Source of the DNA: JBCCGI01 sp039029355
GTDB taxonomy: Bacteria; Planctomycetota; UBA1135; GCA-002686595
Reading direction: 5' to 3'
Assembly (NCBI GenBank): GCA_039029355.1
Contig: JBCCGI010000009.1
Span: forward strand, 96,102 to 160,101
Length of the DNA: 64,000 bases
Both the position numbers and the translations under genes were made by a program. Positions 9,700 through 17,779 of the stretch are shown one piece after another (position 1 is the stretch's first letter; the number at the start of each line of letters is the position of its first letter). The notes below the pieces were generated by a model, which saw nothing but the letters and a program-made list of their open reading frames with translations, made no database searches and had not been told where the DNA came from.

Positions 9700-11108
9700 C
9701 AGAACTGGAAGTAGACGAAGGCCTGGTACCCAACGCTCGCCCACGGCAGCACCAGCGCCGCCGCCACGCCGTAGACCGCGGCAAAGGCCCAATCGGGCAG
9801 CCGCCGGAAGAAGTCGTGCAGGAAGCGCCGGTACATCGCGAAGTGCACCACGAGGAAGAGCGGGAACACCGCCGCCCACCGCAGCGCTACCGGATCGGTC
9901 GCCGGTCCGCCGGCTCCGAACATCCCGGTGACGTACGGCACGACGTGATCGAGCCCGCCGGAGCGGAAGAACACGGCCGACATGGTCCAGAAGAGGAACA
10001 CGTAGGGATACGCCAGCCAGCCGCGGCTGGTGATCCACTTCATCTTGCCCGCCGCCTCGAGCACGACGAACAGGCCCGCGTTCATCCCGAAGAAGACGAA
10101 GTTCCAGCTCGCCCCGTGCCACAGCCCGACCGCGGTGTAGACGCCGAAGAGCGCCGTGTAGATACGCCAGCGCGAGCGCTTGTTCCCGCCGAGCCGCACC
10201 CACAGCCAGTCGAGGTAGATGTAGAGGTAGTCGCGGATCCAGCTCGTCAGCGAGATGTGCCAGCGACGCCAGAACTCACCCACCGAAGGCGCGAAGAACG
10301 GGAAACGGAAGTTCTCGACCAGCCGGTAGCCCAGCAGGCCCGCGGTGGCCATGGCCATGTCCGAGTAGCCCGAGAAGTCGCAGTAGAGCTGGACGTTGAA
10401 GAGCCCCGCCCCGATCCAGCGTCCGGTGGTGCCGACGGCCTCGGGGTCGCTGAAGATGCGGTCGACCATCGGCGCCACGCGGTCGGCGACGCAGGCCTTC
10501 TTGATGAAGCCGAACAGGAACAGCGTCAGGCAGGCGCGGAACTCGACGTCCGCCAGCCGCCGCCGCACGTCGAGCTGGGGCAGGAACTCCACCGCGCGGA
10601 CGATCGGCCCTGCGACGAGCTGCGGGAAGAAGGCCACGAAGAGCGCGAAGTCGAGCGGGCTGCGCCGCGCCTGGAGCTCGCCGCGGTAGATGTCGATCGA
10701 GTAGCTCAGCGACTGGAACGTATAGAAGCTGATGCCGACCGGCAGGATGATGTCGGCGCGCATCGGCGCCAGCTCCAGCCCGAACAGGTTCAGCAGCCCG
10801 ACGCCCGACTCGACGAAGAAGTTGAAGTACTTGAAGTACCCCAAGAGGCCGAGGTTGATCGCGAGGCTGGCGTAGAGCCAAAGCCGCTTGCGCCAGCCGT
10901 CCGCAGCGCCCTCGATGCCGATGCCGGCCACGTAGTCGACCAGCGTCGAGATCAGGATCAGCCCGAGGAAGCGCCAGTCCCACGAGCCGTAGAACACGTA
11001 GCTCGCCGCCAGCAGCCACGCCTTGCGGGTGCCGTTGCCGCGCAGCAGCCAGTAGATCGACGCGACGACCGCGAAGAAGACGAAGAAGACCGCCTGCGTG
11101 AAGATCAT
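9699..11108 (-). CDS. MBOAT family O-acyltransferase (AlgI-like)
   Basis: 469 residues, polytopic. It has the AlgI/DltB-type signature: an N-terminal FFVFFAVVASIYWLL helix, FQSLSYSIDIYRGE, the PQLVAGPIVR segment, FWRRWHISLTSWIRDYLY, and VGLWHGASWNFVFFG with the catalytic His. Such proteins move acyl groups across the membrane for O-acetylation of exopolysaccharide or wall polymer. Its start overlaps the stop of the upstream SGNH-like gene (ATGA), which fits the usual AlgI-AlgJ/AlgX type pairing. The polymer acted on is not identified here. The EPS locus lies about 20 kb away and could supply it, but that is speculation. Confidence 0.92.
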   Translation of the reverse strand: MIFTQAVFFVFFAVVASIYWLLRGNGTRKAWLLAASYVFYGSWDWRFLGLILISTLVDYVAGIGIEGAADGWRKRLWLYASLAINLGLLGYFKYFNFFVESGVGLLNLFGLELAPMRADIILPVGISFYTFQSLSYSIDIYRGELQARRSPLDFALFVAFFPQLVAGPIVRAVEFLPQLDVRRRLADVEFRACLTLFLFGFIKKACVADRVAPMVDRIFSDPEAVGTTGRWIGAGLFNVQLYCDFSGYSDMAMATAGLLGYRLVENFRFPFFAPSVGEFWRRWHISLTSWIRDYLYIYLDWLWVRLGGNKRSRWRIYTALFGVYTAVGLWHGASWNFVFFGMNAGLFVVLEAAGKMKWITSRGWLAYPYVFLFWTMSAVFFRSGGLDHVVPYVTGMFGAGGPATDPVALRWAAVFPLFLVVHFAMYRRFLHDFFRRLPDWAFAAVYGVAAALVLPWASVGYQAFVYFQF

Positions 11109-12181
11109 GGAGCGGTGCGCTTCAGGATCTCGGCCAGCCGCGGCGCGAGGAAGCGGCTGAACTGACTCGCGCCCTCACGGCGATAGTGCGTGAGGTCGAT
11201 CCGCAGCTCGGGCCGGAACAGGTTGGCGTACGTCTTCGGCAGGTGAAACGGCAGGAAGTTCGGCAGCTCGCCGAGCTCGTCGAGCGCCAGCGCCTCCGGC
11301 ATGGCGAACACCATCGGCGACAGGCAGTAGATCGGCTCGACCCCGGCGCCGCGTATCGCGCCGATCTGCCGGCGCAGCGCGGTGAAGTTGTAGCGCTCCA
11401 GCGACGCGCCGGCGCGGTTCGCCGCCTCCATGGCCACCGCCCGGTCGCGGTAGGCGGCGCGGTCGCGCAGCGGGTCCTTGTCCGGCGCGGGCTCCTTGAA
11501 GCCGGGGCGGTCCTCGACCGCCTGGAAGCCGCGCCCGTCGGCCAGCCAGGGGGGCGCGACCCAGTCCGGGTCGCGGTCCAGGTGCGCCTGCAGCGCCGCC
11601 GGTCCGCGCCCGATGTTGCCCAGGTTCATGCCGAGCAACTTGAGGTGCCGGATCGACTCGTCGTACTTCACGCGCGGTTCGAGGTCCGCCAGCCACACCG
11701 AGCGCAGGATGAGCTCGGTCTCCTCGAGCGTATGGCTGTGCACCGCGAGCTCGGTCTTGGACGCCTGCAGTCCCGTGTAGTCAAAGGGTGGGTCGAACGG
11801 CGGCGGCTCGAGCACGATCCACTTCAGGCGCGCCGGCTCCTGGGCCAGGATCCACCGCACCATGTAGTCGGTCTCGAAGCTGCGGAAGCCGACCACGCCG
11901 AAGTTGAACGAGCGCACCTCGAGCCCCTCGGCCGCCAGCCCCTCGTCGACCACCTCGGGGACGAAGTTGCGGAACGTCGCGCTCGATCCCACGAAGACGA
12001 GGTCGAACTCGTCCTTGTGCTCGGCGAAGTACCGCAGCTTGTCCTGCAGGTCGTAGTGCGGCGGCATGGGGATCCACGCGCGCACCGCGACCGCAGTCGC
12101 CGCGAAGCACGCGGCGAAGATCGCTAGGTAGAGCGGAGCCCTGCGCAGACGGCGAGGATCGAGGCTGCCCTCGGCGGACAT
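11105..12181 (-). CDS. SGNH-like membrane-anchored protein, MBOAT partner
   Basis: 358 residues: one N-terminal membrane helix (LYLAIFAACFAATAVAVRAW), then a soluble domain. The block FVGSSATFRNFVPEV carries a G-x-S nucleophile-like motif, and RIDLTHYRREGASQFSRFLA has the D-x-x-H pair expected of an SGNH hydrolase or acetyl-transferring AlgJ/AlgX-type partner. It is coupled by ATGA to the MBOAT gene, so the pair probably transfers acyl groups to an extracytoplasmic glycan. Overall similarity to any one named family is weak by eye; the motifs and the partner carry the call. The upstream small membrane gene ends 38 nt before this start. Confidence 0.75.
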   Translation of the reverse strand: MSAEGSLDPRRLRRAPLYLAIFAACFAATAVAVRAWIPMPPHYDLQDKLRYFAEHKDEFDLVFVGSSATFRNFVPEVVDEGLAAEGLEVRSFNFGVVGFRSFETDYMVRWILAQEPARLKWIVLEPPPFDPPFDYTGLQASKTELAVHSHTLEETELILRSVWLADLEPRVKYDESIRHLKLLGMNLGNIGRGPAALQAHLDRDPDWVAPPWLADGRGFQAVEDRPGFKEPAPDKDPLRDRAAYRDRAVAMEAANRAGASLERYNFTALRRQIGAIRGAGVEPIYCLSPMVFAMPEALALDELGELPNFLPFHLPKTYANLFRPELRIDLTHYRREGASQFSRFLAPRLAEILKRTAP

Positions 12182-12219
12182 GGCGGCAGGATAGGGCTGA
12201 GCTCGGTCGGGTTACACGC

Positions 12220-12615
12220 TCAGTCGAGGGTCCAGGCAACAAACGAGCCCGGATCCGCCACGAGCAGCGCCAGACAGGCGCACCAGAGCACGAGCGAGAG
12301 CGCCGCGACGGGCAGCTGGCGATAGCGCGCGCCGTGCAGCACCCGCCGTACCGCGAGCACGGCCAGCGTCCAGAGCGGCGACAGCCAGAGCGCATTCAGG
12401 GCCAGGATCCAGGCCAGGTGGTGCAGGTCGAAGCCCAGCTCGGCGGGGTCGGGACGGTAGAGCTGCGGCCACTCCCCCAGCGCGATGCGTGCGCGCAGCA
12501 CGAAGGTCGCCCCCACCAGGAGCGCCACGGGGGAGACGAGGGCCGCGCCGAGCAGCCACGGGTCGTGGCGGCGGCGGCCGAGGACGAGCGTCTGTAGGGA
12601 GGAGGGAGGGGCCAT
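12220..12615 (-). CDS. Small membrane protein, unknown function
   Basis: 131 residues with about three hydrophobic helices (LLGAALVSPVALLVGATFVL, a segment around LAWILALNALWLSPLWTL, and LPVAALSLVLWCACLALLVA). I do not recognise the family. It appears to be the first gene of the operon leading to the SGNH-like, MBOAT, FG-GAP and exonuclease genes. An AT-rich 12-bp palindrome sits 5-16 nt upstream of its ATG, exactly where the ribosome-binding site should be. No catalytic motif is visible. A membrane helper of the acylation module is possible, on position alone. Confidence 0.7.
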   Translation of the reverse strand: MAPPSSLQTLVLGRRRHDPWLLGAALVSPVALLVGATFVLRARIALGEWPQLYRPDPAELGFDLHHLAWILALNALWLSPLWTLAVLAVRRVLHGARYRQLPVAALSLVLWCACLALLVADPGSFVAWTLD

Positions 12616-12619
12616 CGCT

Positions 12620-12631
12620 TTGCAATTGCAA
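12620..12631. promoter_or_regulatory. AT-rich perfect palindrome TTGCAATTGCAA, candidate operator
   Basis: A 12-bp perfect dyad (18 bp with one mismatched pair) in otherwise very GC-rich DNA. It lies in the 150-bp divergent gap between the small membrane gene and the dehydrogenase gene. It overlaps the likely ribosome-binding region of the minus-strand gene. A repressor site or an accessible leader are both possible. Confidence 0.4.
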
Positions 12632-12765
12632 TGCTAACAGCCGGGTACGCTCCCCCCGCAAGGGGCCGCGCGCGCTGCGTGCGCGCCGTTCGGCCTTTCG
12701 GGCGGAAATCGATTCCCCTTCCGCACCTGCCCCGCCGCGGACCGCGCGTATGGCAGGATGCCGCC

Positions 12766-13464
12766 ATGAAGCTATCGGAGGTCCAAGCACTCATCACGGG
12801 CGGCGGAACGGGCATCGGCTACGAGACAGCGCGCATCCTGCGTGCGGCGGGCGCGGGCGTCGTCCTGTGCGGTCGCCGCGAAGACGTCCTGCGCCGCGCC
12901 GCCGACGAGCTCGGCGCGACCACGATCGCCGCCGACGTCTCCCAGGAGGAGGACGTGCTGCGCCTCGTCGACGGCGCCGTCGAGGCGCTCGGAGGCCTGA
13001 ACGTGCTGATCAACAACGCCGCCTTCGGCGGACGCGCGCCGCTCGTCGAGGTCGACACGGAGACCTTCCGGGCCGTCCATGCGACGAACGTCGTCGGCGC
13101 GATGATGGTCGCGCGCGAGTGCGCCAAGCACATGATCGCCAGGGGCGCCGGGACGATCGTGAACGTGGGCTCGACCGCCGCCGGAAAGGGCTACCCGACG
13201 GGGTCGGCCTACGCGTCGTCGAAGTTCGCGCTCACCGGGCTGACCGAGTGCTGGCGCGCGGAGCTGCGGCCGCACGGCATCCGCGTGATGCAGGTCAACC
13301 CGAGCGAAGTGCTGACGCCCTTCGGCGGGCGCGACATGACGGCGCCCCAGAACCCGACCAAGCTGCGGGCCGAGGAGGTGGCGCACGTCATCCGCGCCAT
13401 GCTCGAGATGGACGACCGCGGCTTCATCACCGACGCGACGATCTTCGCGACGAACCCGAAGTAG
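12766..13464 (+). CDS. Short-chain dehydrogenase/reductase
   Basis: 232 residues from the ATG at 12766. A classical SDR: cofactor motif ITGGGTGIG, D-V segment AADVSQEED, NNAA motif in LINNAAFGG, catalytic Ser in VNVGSTAAG, and Y-x-x-x-K in YASSKFAL. The arginine pair CGRRED after the second strand suggests NADP(H). The substrate cannot be read from sequence; the closest general likeness is to 3-oxoacyl-ACP-reductase-type SDRs. It is monocistronic, divergent from the MBOAT operon and convergent with the FG-GAP gene, leaving only 6 nt between stops. The longer frame from 12631 has an arginine-rich extension and was rejected. Confidence 0.9.
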   Translation: MKLSEVQALITGGGTGIGYETARILRAAGAGVVLCGRREDVLRRAADELGATTIAADVSQEEDVLRLVDGAVEALGGLNVLINNAAFGGRAPLVEVDTETFRAVHATNVVGAMMVARECAKHMIARGAGTIVNVGSTAAGKGYPTGSAYASSKFALTGLTECWRAELRPHGIRVMQVNPSEVLTPFGGRDMTAPQNPTKLRAEEVAHVIRAMLEMDDRGFITDATIFATNPK

Positions 13465-13470
13465 CGCCGC

Positions 13471-16053
13471 TCATGGGTTGAGCGCCAGGGCGACCGCGTT
13501 GCTGGCGAAGCCGACCGAGAACGTCGCCGGGTCGAGCGCCAGGAAGGCGTGGTGCAGCGTCACGCCCGTCAGCGACGGCGGTGATCCGGGCACGACGACG
13601 AGCCTCGGAGCGCCGCTGGCACCGTCCGCGTCGAGCGTCCCGATGGGCTCCACGAGCGTCTGCGCACCGGGCTGGTTTACGGTCGCCAGGAAGTAGCCGT
13701 CGGGGTTCAGCGGCACGTCGACGCCGAAGAGGCTGAAGCCCGGGCTCGTGCCGGTGAACGAGCCGGCGATCCAGTAGGTCGTTCCCGCCTGGCCAGGGCC
13801 CGCGTCCAGCTGGAACGCCTGCTGGCCGCCGGCCGAGAGCGAGACCTCCGCCGGCACCCCGCAGAACGGCAGGCCGGGGAGGGCACGGTTGAGCAGCACG
13901 CCGACGTCGCCGGTCGAGACGTTGCCGCTGAGGACGTCGGCGCGCCCGTCGGCGTCGACGTCGGCGATGGCCACGCTCCAGGGCGAGCCTCCCGAGGTGG
14001 CCTGGATCGGCTCCGCGAACGACCCGTCGCCCACGCCGGCGAAGAGCAACAGCGGCTCGACCGCAACCGCGAGGTCGGGCGCGCCGTCGTCGTTCAGGTC
14101 GCCGATCGCGACCTGCTGGGGCGTGCCTCCCTCGGCGGCGTACGGGACCGCCGGGGCGAAGCTCGCGCCGCCCAGCCCGCGGAAGACCGAGAGCCCGCCG
14201 GGAAGCTGGTTGACCACGACGAAGTCGGGCAGGCCGTCGCGGTCCAGATCCGCCGCTTCGACCCACGTCGGCCGCGAGCCGGCCGCGAGCAGCGTGGGAG
14301 CCTGCACGGTCCCGTCGCCGTTGCCGAGCAGGAGCGTCGCGTCGTCGGACTGGTCGTTCGCCGTCACCACGTCGAGCCGCCCGTCCCGATCGAAGTCCGC
14401 CAGCGCGACGCCCTTCGCCGAAGGTGCGCCCGCGGCAAAGCTCTGGGCGGCCCCAAACGTGCCGTCGCCGACTCCGAGCTGCACCGACACCGCGCCGTCG
14501 GCGGTACCGGGCACCACGAGGTCGAGCGCGCCGTCGCCGTTGAGGTCTCCGCTCGCAAGCGACCACGGCTGGGCCGCCGGGTCGTACGCCGCGACCTCGA
14601 CCAGCGTTCCGTCCCCTTGTCCGGCGAAGACCCTGACGCCGTCGTCCGCGGTGGAGTTTCCGTAGTGCGCGCAGGCGACGTCCATGCGGCCGTCGGCGTC
14701 GAAGTCGGCCGCCTCGATGCGGATGTGATCGTCGGAGACCAGGTCGGAGTCCGCGGCCGTGAAGGTCCCGTCGCCCGCGCCGAGCCAGGTGCGCACGGCG
14801 TACCAGTCGCCGGTCGCGAGGTCGACGCGCCCGTCCCCATCCAGGTCGAGGGCGGCGATGTCTTCGGGGAAGTCCGCGTCGGAGACGAAGCGCGGCCCCA
14901 GCTCGCCGCTCTCGCGTCCCAGAAAGACCGTCACGCCGTCGGCCCACGGGTTGGCGCCGACGACGTCGCCGTGGCCGTCCCCGTCGAAGTCGGCGACCGC
15001 GACCTGCTCGACGGCGTGGAAGCCGGGGTAGTAGCTACCGCTCGAGATCGCACCGTCGTCGAACGTCCCGTCGCCGTTGCCGCGGAAGATCGCGACGCCG
15101 GGCGGGTAGCCGATGTTGCCCGTGACCAGGTCGGGCAAGCCGTCCCCGTCGAACGAGGTCAGCGTCATGTACCGCGGCGCGCCGGTGGTCGACACGCTGA
15201 GCGGCGGGCCGAAGGTCCCGTCGCCCTCGCCGAGGCGGACGGTGCGGCTCCAGTAGATCCACAGACCGCCGGTGTTCGCGAAGGCGAGGTCGGCGTCGCC
15301 GTCGAGGTCGACGTCGCCGGCGACCACCCAGAACTCGCCGACGACCGCGGGGTGCGTATCGATCGGCGCGGTCACCGCGGGCGCGAAGCCCCCGGGGGCG
15401 GCGAACAGCAGCGAGAAGGTCTCCTCGACGTTGTTGCAGGTCACCAGGTCGACGTCCCCGTCCCCGTCGAAGTCCGCGGCGGCGATCGAGGTCGGCCCCG
15501 CCCCCACCGCGTGCGTGGTCGCCGCTCCGAAGAGCCCGCCGCCGAGGCCGAGGCGCACGGTCACGTCGCCCCCGCCGCGGTTCGCCGTGGCGAGGTCGAG
15601 CGTCCCGTCCGCGTCGAAGTCCTCGAGCACGAGCGACCACGGCTGAACGCCGACCGGCACCGGGAGGGTCGGCGCGAACATGCCGTCGCCGCCTCCGAGC
15701 AGCACCGTCACGTCATCCGAACCGGCGTTGGCGGTGGCGAGGTCGAGCGCTCCGTCGCCGTCGAGGTCGGCCGCCTGCACCTGCTGCGGCTCGAGGCCAA
15801 CGGCAAACGTGCCGAGCGGCGTGAGGCCTCCGTTGCCCAGGCCGCGCAGGACCGACACGTCGTTCGACCCCGAGTTCGCCGCGACGACGTCGGGCGCGCC
15901 GTCGCCGTCGAGGTCTGCGGCGAGCACCGACATCGGCACCGAGCCGGCCGGATACAGCTGCGTGGGCAGCACCGGGCCGGACTGCTCGTCCGGGGCAAGC
16001 GGATGGACGACCGAGGCGAGGACGAACGGCGCGAGCGAGATCCGAGCGAGCAT
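13471..16053 (-). CDS. Secreted FG-GAP/VCBS repeat protein, 14 repeats
   Basis: 860 residues. The start at 16053 is supported by a strong GGGAGGG Shine-Dalgarno sequence 5 nt upstream and a signal peptide (MLARISLAPFVLASVVHPLA). The body is about 14 tandem FG-GAP repeats with Ca-loop cores such as DLDGDGAPDVVAAN, DFDADGTLDLATAN, DFDRDGRLDVVTAN and DVDADGRADVLSGN, likely two seven-bladed propellers. A distinct C-terminal region of about 120 residues, starting near LSAGGQQAFQLDAG and ending in FASNAVALALNP, is beta-rich and not FG-GAP. It may be a surface-anchoring or sorting module. The function is probably extracellular binding. No neighbour shares its operon. The frame to 16413 overruns the riboswitch region and was rejected. 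Confidence 0.88.
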   Translation of the reverse strand: MLARISLAPFVLASVVHPLAPDEQSGPVLPTQLYPAGSVPMSVLAADLDGDGAPDVVAANSGSNDVSVLRGLGNGGLTPLGTFAVGLEPQQVQAADLDGDGALDLATANAGSDDVTVLLGGGDGMFAPTLPVPVGVQPWSLVLEDFDADGTLDLATANRGGGDVTVRLGLGGGLFGAATTHAVGAGPTSIAAADFDGDGDVDLVTCNNVEETFSLLFAAPGGFAPAVTAPIDTHPAVVGEFWVVAGDVDLDGDADLAFANTGGLWIYWSRTVRLGEGDGTFGPPLSVSTTGAPRYMTLTSFDGDGLPDLVTGNIGYPPGVAIFRGNGDGTFDDGAISSGSYYPGFHAVEQVAVADFDGDGHGDVVGANPWADGVTVFLGRESGELGPRFVSDADFPEDIAALDLDGDGRVDLATGDWYAVRTWLGAGDGTFTAADSDLVSDDHIRIEAADFDADGRMDVACAHYGNSTADDGVRVFAGQGDGTLVEVAAYDPAAQPWSLASGDLNGDGALDLVVPGTADGAVSVQLGVGDGTFGAAQSFAAGAPSAKGVALADFDRDGRLDVVTANDQSDDATLLLGNGDGTVQAPTLLAAGSRPTWVEAADLDRDGLPDFVVVNQLPGGLSVFRGLGGASFAPAVPYAAEGGTPQQVAIGDLNDDGAPDLAVAVEPLLLFAGVGDGSFAEPIQATSGGSPWSVAIADVDADGRADVLSGNVSTGDVGVLLNRALPGLPFCGVPAEVSLSAGGQQAFQLDAGPGQAGTTYWIAGSFTGTSPGFSLFGVDVPLNPDGYFLATVNQPGAQTLVEPIGTLDADGASGAPRLVVVPGSPPSLTGVTLHHAFLALDPATFSVGFASNAVALALNP

Positions 16054-16333
16054 GCTTCCCTCCCGGGAGCAGGTGGACTGTCCGAAGCAAGGGCCGGGGA
16101 AGCCGCGCTCCTCCGAGGCTAGCCCGAGCGCGCCGCGAGCGGGCAAGGGCGCCGTAACGGCTGCGAAGCTCCTTCGTTTGGCGCGGCGGCGCCCGGGCCG
16201 GCGACGGCGGTGTGGCGCGCCCCCGCGAAGAAGGAACCTGCAAAGCAAAGGCACGGCCCGCGGAGCGGCCAATCCGGTCGCTCCGGCACGCGGCGGGCTT
16301 CCGGCCGGCCGCGAAAAAACCCGAAAGCACTCG
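16054..16333. other. Divergent intergenic region, no gene seen
   Basis: A 280-bp stretch between the FG-GAP gene start and the methionine-operon promoter. It should contain the FG-GAP gene promoter (minus strand). I see no RNA gene, repeat or credible small ORF. Confidence 0.5.
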
Positions 16334-16361
16334 TTGACACATCCGGATTCGTCGATATGTT
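16334..16361 (+). promoter_or_regulatory. Sigma-70-type promoter of the methionine operon
   Basis: A perfect TTGACA at 16334-16339, a 16-bp spacer and TATGTT at 16356-16361. The predicted transcription start near 16368 falls just before the riboswitch aptamer, so promoter and aptamer support each other. The region is AT-rich compared with its surroundings. Confidence 0.7.
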
Positions 16362-16370
16362 GCTCTGCAC

Positions 16371-16470
16371 AGCATCCAGAGTCCCGGGAGAGCTTCCGCG
16401 TCCCGGGCGGCAACCGAGCCCCACCGGGGCCGCGGTGCCGAGGCCAGCCCCGACGTGGGGAAAGATGCGG
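16371..16470 (+). ncRNA. SAM riboswitch, SAM-I clan
   Basis: The leader carries the conserved core blocks of the SAM-I/SAM-IV clan in order. P1 is GCATC (16372-16376) pairing with GATGC (16464-16468). Then come CAGAG, a compact P2 closed by CCCGGG/CCCGGG, the block CGGCAACC, a P3 stem GCCCC/GGGGC, GGTGCC, a P4 stem GCCCC/GGGG, and AAAGATG before P1 closes. P2 is shorter than in classic SAM-I, so a SAM-I/IV variant is likely. It precedes a transsulfuration gene and an aspartokinase/homoserine dehydrogenase gene, the expected targets. SAM binding should lower their expression. About 100 nt separate the aptamer from the start codon at 16571. Confidence 0.85.
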
Positions 16471-16471
16471 G

Positions 16472-16522
16472 TAGGACCGGTTGTCCGGGACCTTCCAAAA
16501 AGAGCGCAGCGACGTCGCTGCG
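16472..16522 (+). promoter_or_regulatory. Leader structures between riboswitch and met gene (expression platform?)
   Basis: A stem with CCGG/CCGG core at about 16472-16490 is followed by a perfect 18-bp palindrome at 16505-16522 (CGCAGCGAC and its complement). Neither is followed by a U run, so control may be at translation or by Rho rather than by an intrinsic terminator. The likely Shine-Dalgarno GGAG lies at about 16559-16562. Confidence 0.4.
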
Positions 16523-16570
16523 ACCCACGTCTCTCCTGGCCGCCCGGGGTGCCGAGCTGGAGAAACGACG

Positions 16571-17779
16571 ATGACCCCCCAAACGGGCGCCTACTCGGTC
16601 GACACCCTCTGCCCCCGTGCCGGCACCGGCACGGCCGACGGCGAGCCGCTGGTCCCCCCGCTGGTTCAGTCCACCACCTTCGTGCGCGACGGACTCGAGA
16701 GCCGCGCCGTGCACTGCTACTCGCGCGAGTCCAACCCCACCGTCGCGGCGCTCGAGACCGCGCTCGGCCGCCTGGAGGACGCGCCGCCGGCGGTCGCCTT
16801 CGGCACCGGGCTCGCGGCCGAGGCGGGGCTGTTCCAAACCCTGCTCTCGAGCGGCGACCACGTCGTCTGCTCGCGCGCCGTCTATGGCGGCACGACGCGC
16901 CTCCTGCAGCAGGTGCTGTCGCGGGGCGGCATCCGGTCGACCTTCGTCGACTCGCGCGACGGCGAGGCGCTCGCGGCGGCGATCGAGCCCTCGACCAAGC
17001 TGGTCTTCCTAGAGACGCCGGCGAACCCGACGCTGGACCTGACCGACCTCGCGCGCGCGGCCGACATCGCGCACGCGGCCGGCGCGCTGGTCGCGGTCGA
17101 CAACACCTTCCTGACGGCGGCGCTGCAGCGGCCAATAGAGCTCGGCGCGGACTTCAGCGTCTACTCGACGACCAAGTTCGTCGAGGGGCACTCGGTCGCG
17201 CTGGGCGGAGCCGTCGTCGGTCGCGACGAGGCGCTGCTCGACGAGCTGCGCTTCGTGCGCAAGTGCACCGGCGGCATCCAGGCGCCGTTCAACGCGTGGC
17301 TCACGCTGCAGGGGCTCAAGACCCTGCCGCTGCGGCTGCGGCGGCAGTCGGAGAGCGCGGCACGGATCGCCGACGAGCTCGCGCGCATCCCCGACGTGTG
17401 CGACGTCTTCTACCCCACGCGCCTCGACGCCGAGCTGGCCGAGCGCCAGCACCTGGGCGCCCACGGCGCGGTGCTCTCGTTCGAGCTCGAGGGCGGCGGC
17501 GCCCAGGCGCGCGAGCTGCTGCGCCACGTGCGGCTCTGCACGCTGGTCGAGCACGTCGGCTCGGTCGAGACGCTGCTCACGCACTCCGCGAGCATGACGC
17601 ACGGAGGCGTGGCGCCGGCGGAGCGCGCGGCCGCCGGCGTGACCGAGGGGCTGTTGCGCCTGTCGGTCGGGCTCGAGGATCCGGCCGATGTCCTGGCGGA
17701 CCTCCGCCAGGCCATCGAAGCGAGCGCCCAGGGCGCCCCGAGCCGGGAGGAGGTGGCGGCGTGCCCCGCTCAGGCGTGA
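16571..17779 (+). CDS. PLP-dependent transsulfuration enzyme (cystathionine gamma-synthase / O-acylhomoserine sulfhydrylase type)
   Basis: 402 residues from the ATG at 16571, with GGAG upstream. A Cys/Met-metabolism PLP fold: YSRESNPTVAALE near the N-terminus, the PLP lysine in YSTTKFVEGHS, the binding segment GTGLAAEAGLFQ, and the C-terminal VGSVETLLTHSASMTHGG with RLSVGLED. It makes homocysteine or cystathionine from an activated homoserine in methionine synthesis. The SAM riboswitch and the downstream homoserine dehydrogenase favour an anabolic role over cystathionine lyase. Exact donor and acyl group cannot be decided from sequence. Its 3' end overlaps the next gene by 19 nt. The frame starting at 16481 runs through the leader and was rejected. 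Confidence 0.9.
   Translation: MTPQTGAYSVDTLCPRAGTGTADGEPLVPPLVQSTTFVRDGLESRAVHCYSRESNPTVAALETALGRLEDAPPAVAFGTGLAAEAGLFQTLLSSGDHVVCSRAVYGGTTRLLQQVLSRGGIRSTFVDSRDGEALAAAIEPSTKLVFLETPANPTLDLTDLARAADIAHAAGALVAVDNTFLTAALQRPIELGADFSVYSTTKFVEGHSVALGGAVVGRDEALLDELRFVRKCTGGIQAPFNAWLTLQGLKTLPLRLRRQSESAARIADELARIPDVCDVFYPTRLDAELAERQHLGAHGAVLSFELEGGGAQARELLRHVRLCTLVEHVGSVETLLTHSASMTHGGVAPAERAAAGVTEGLLRLSVGLEDPADVLADLRQAIEASAQGAPSREEVAACPAQA

Noticed and set aside
13471..16053. CRISPR-like periodic repeats in DNA
   Set aside because: The periodicity is from degenerate FG-GAP codons (GTC GCC GTC GAG G), not identical direct repeats with spacers.
14617..16122. Plus-strand ORF of 501 residues opposite the FG-GAP gene
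   Set aside because: The repeats are mirror images of the FG-GAP codons on the other strand; no start signal or fold.
16364..16413. Extension of the FG-GAP gene to start at 16413
   Set aside because: The frame runs antisense through the methionine promoter and riboswitch; the start at 16053 has a strong Shine-Dalgarno sequence and signal peptide.
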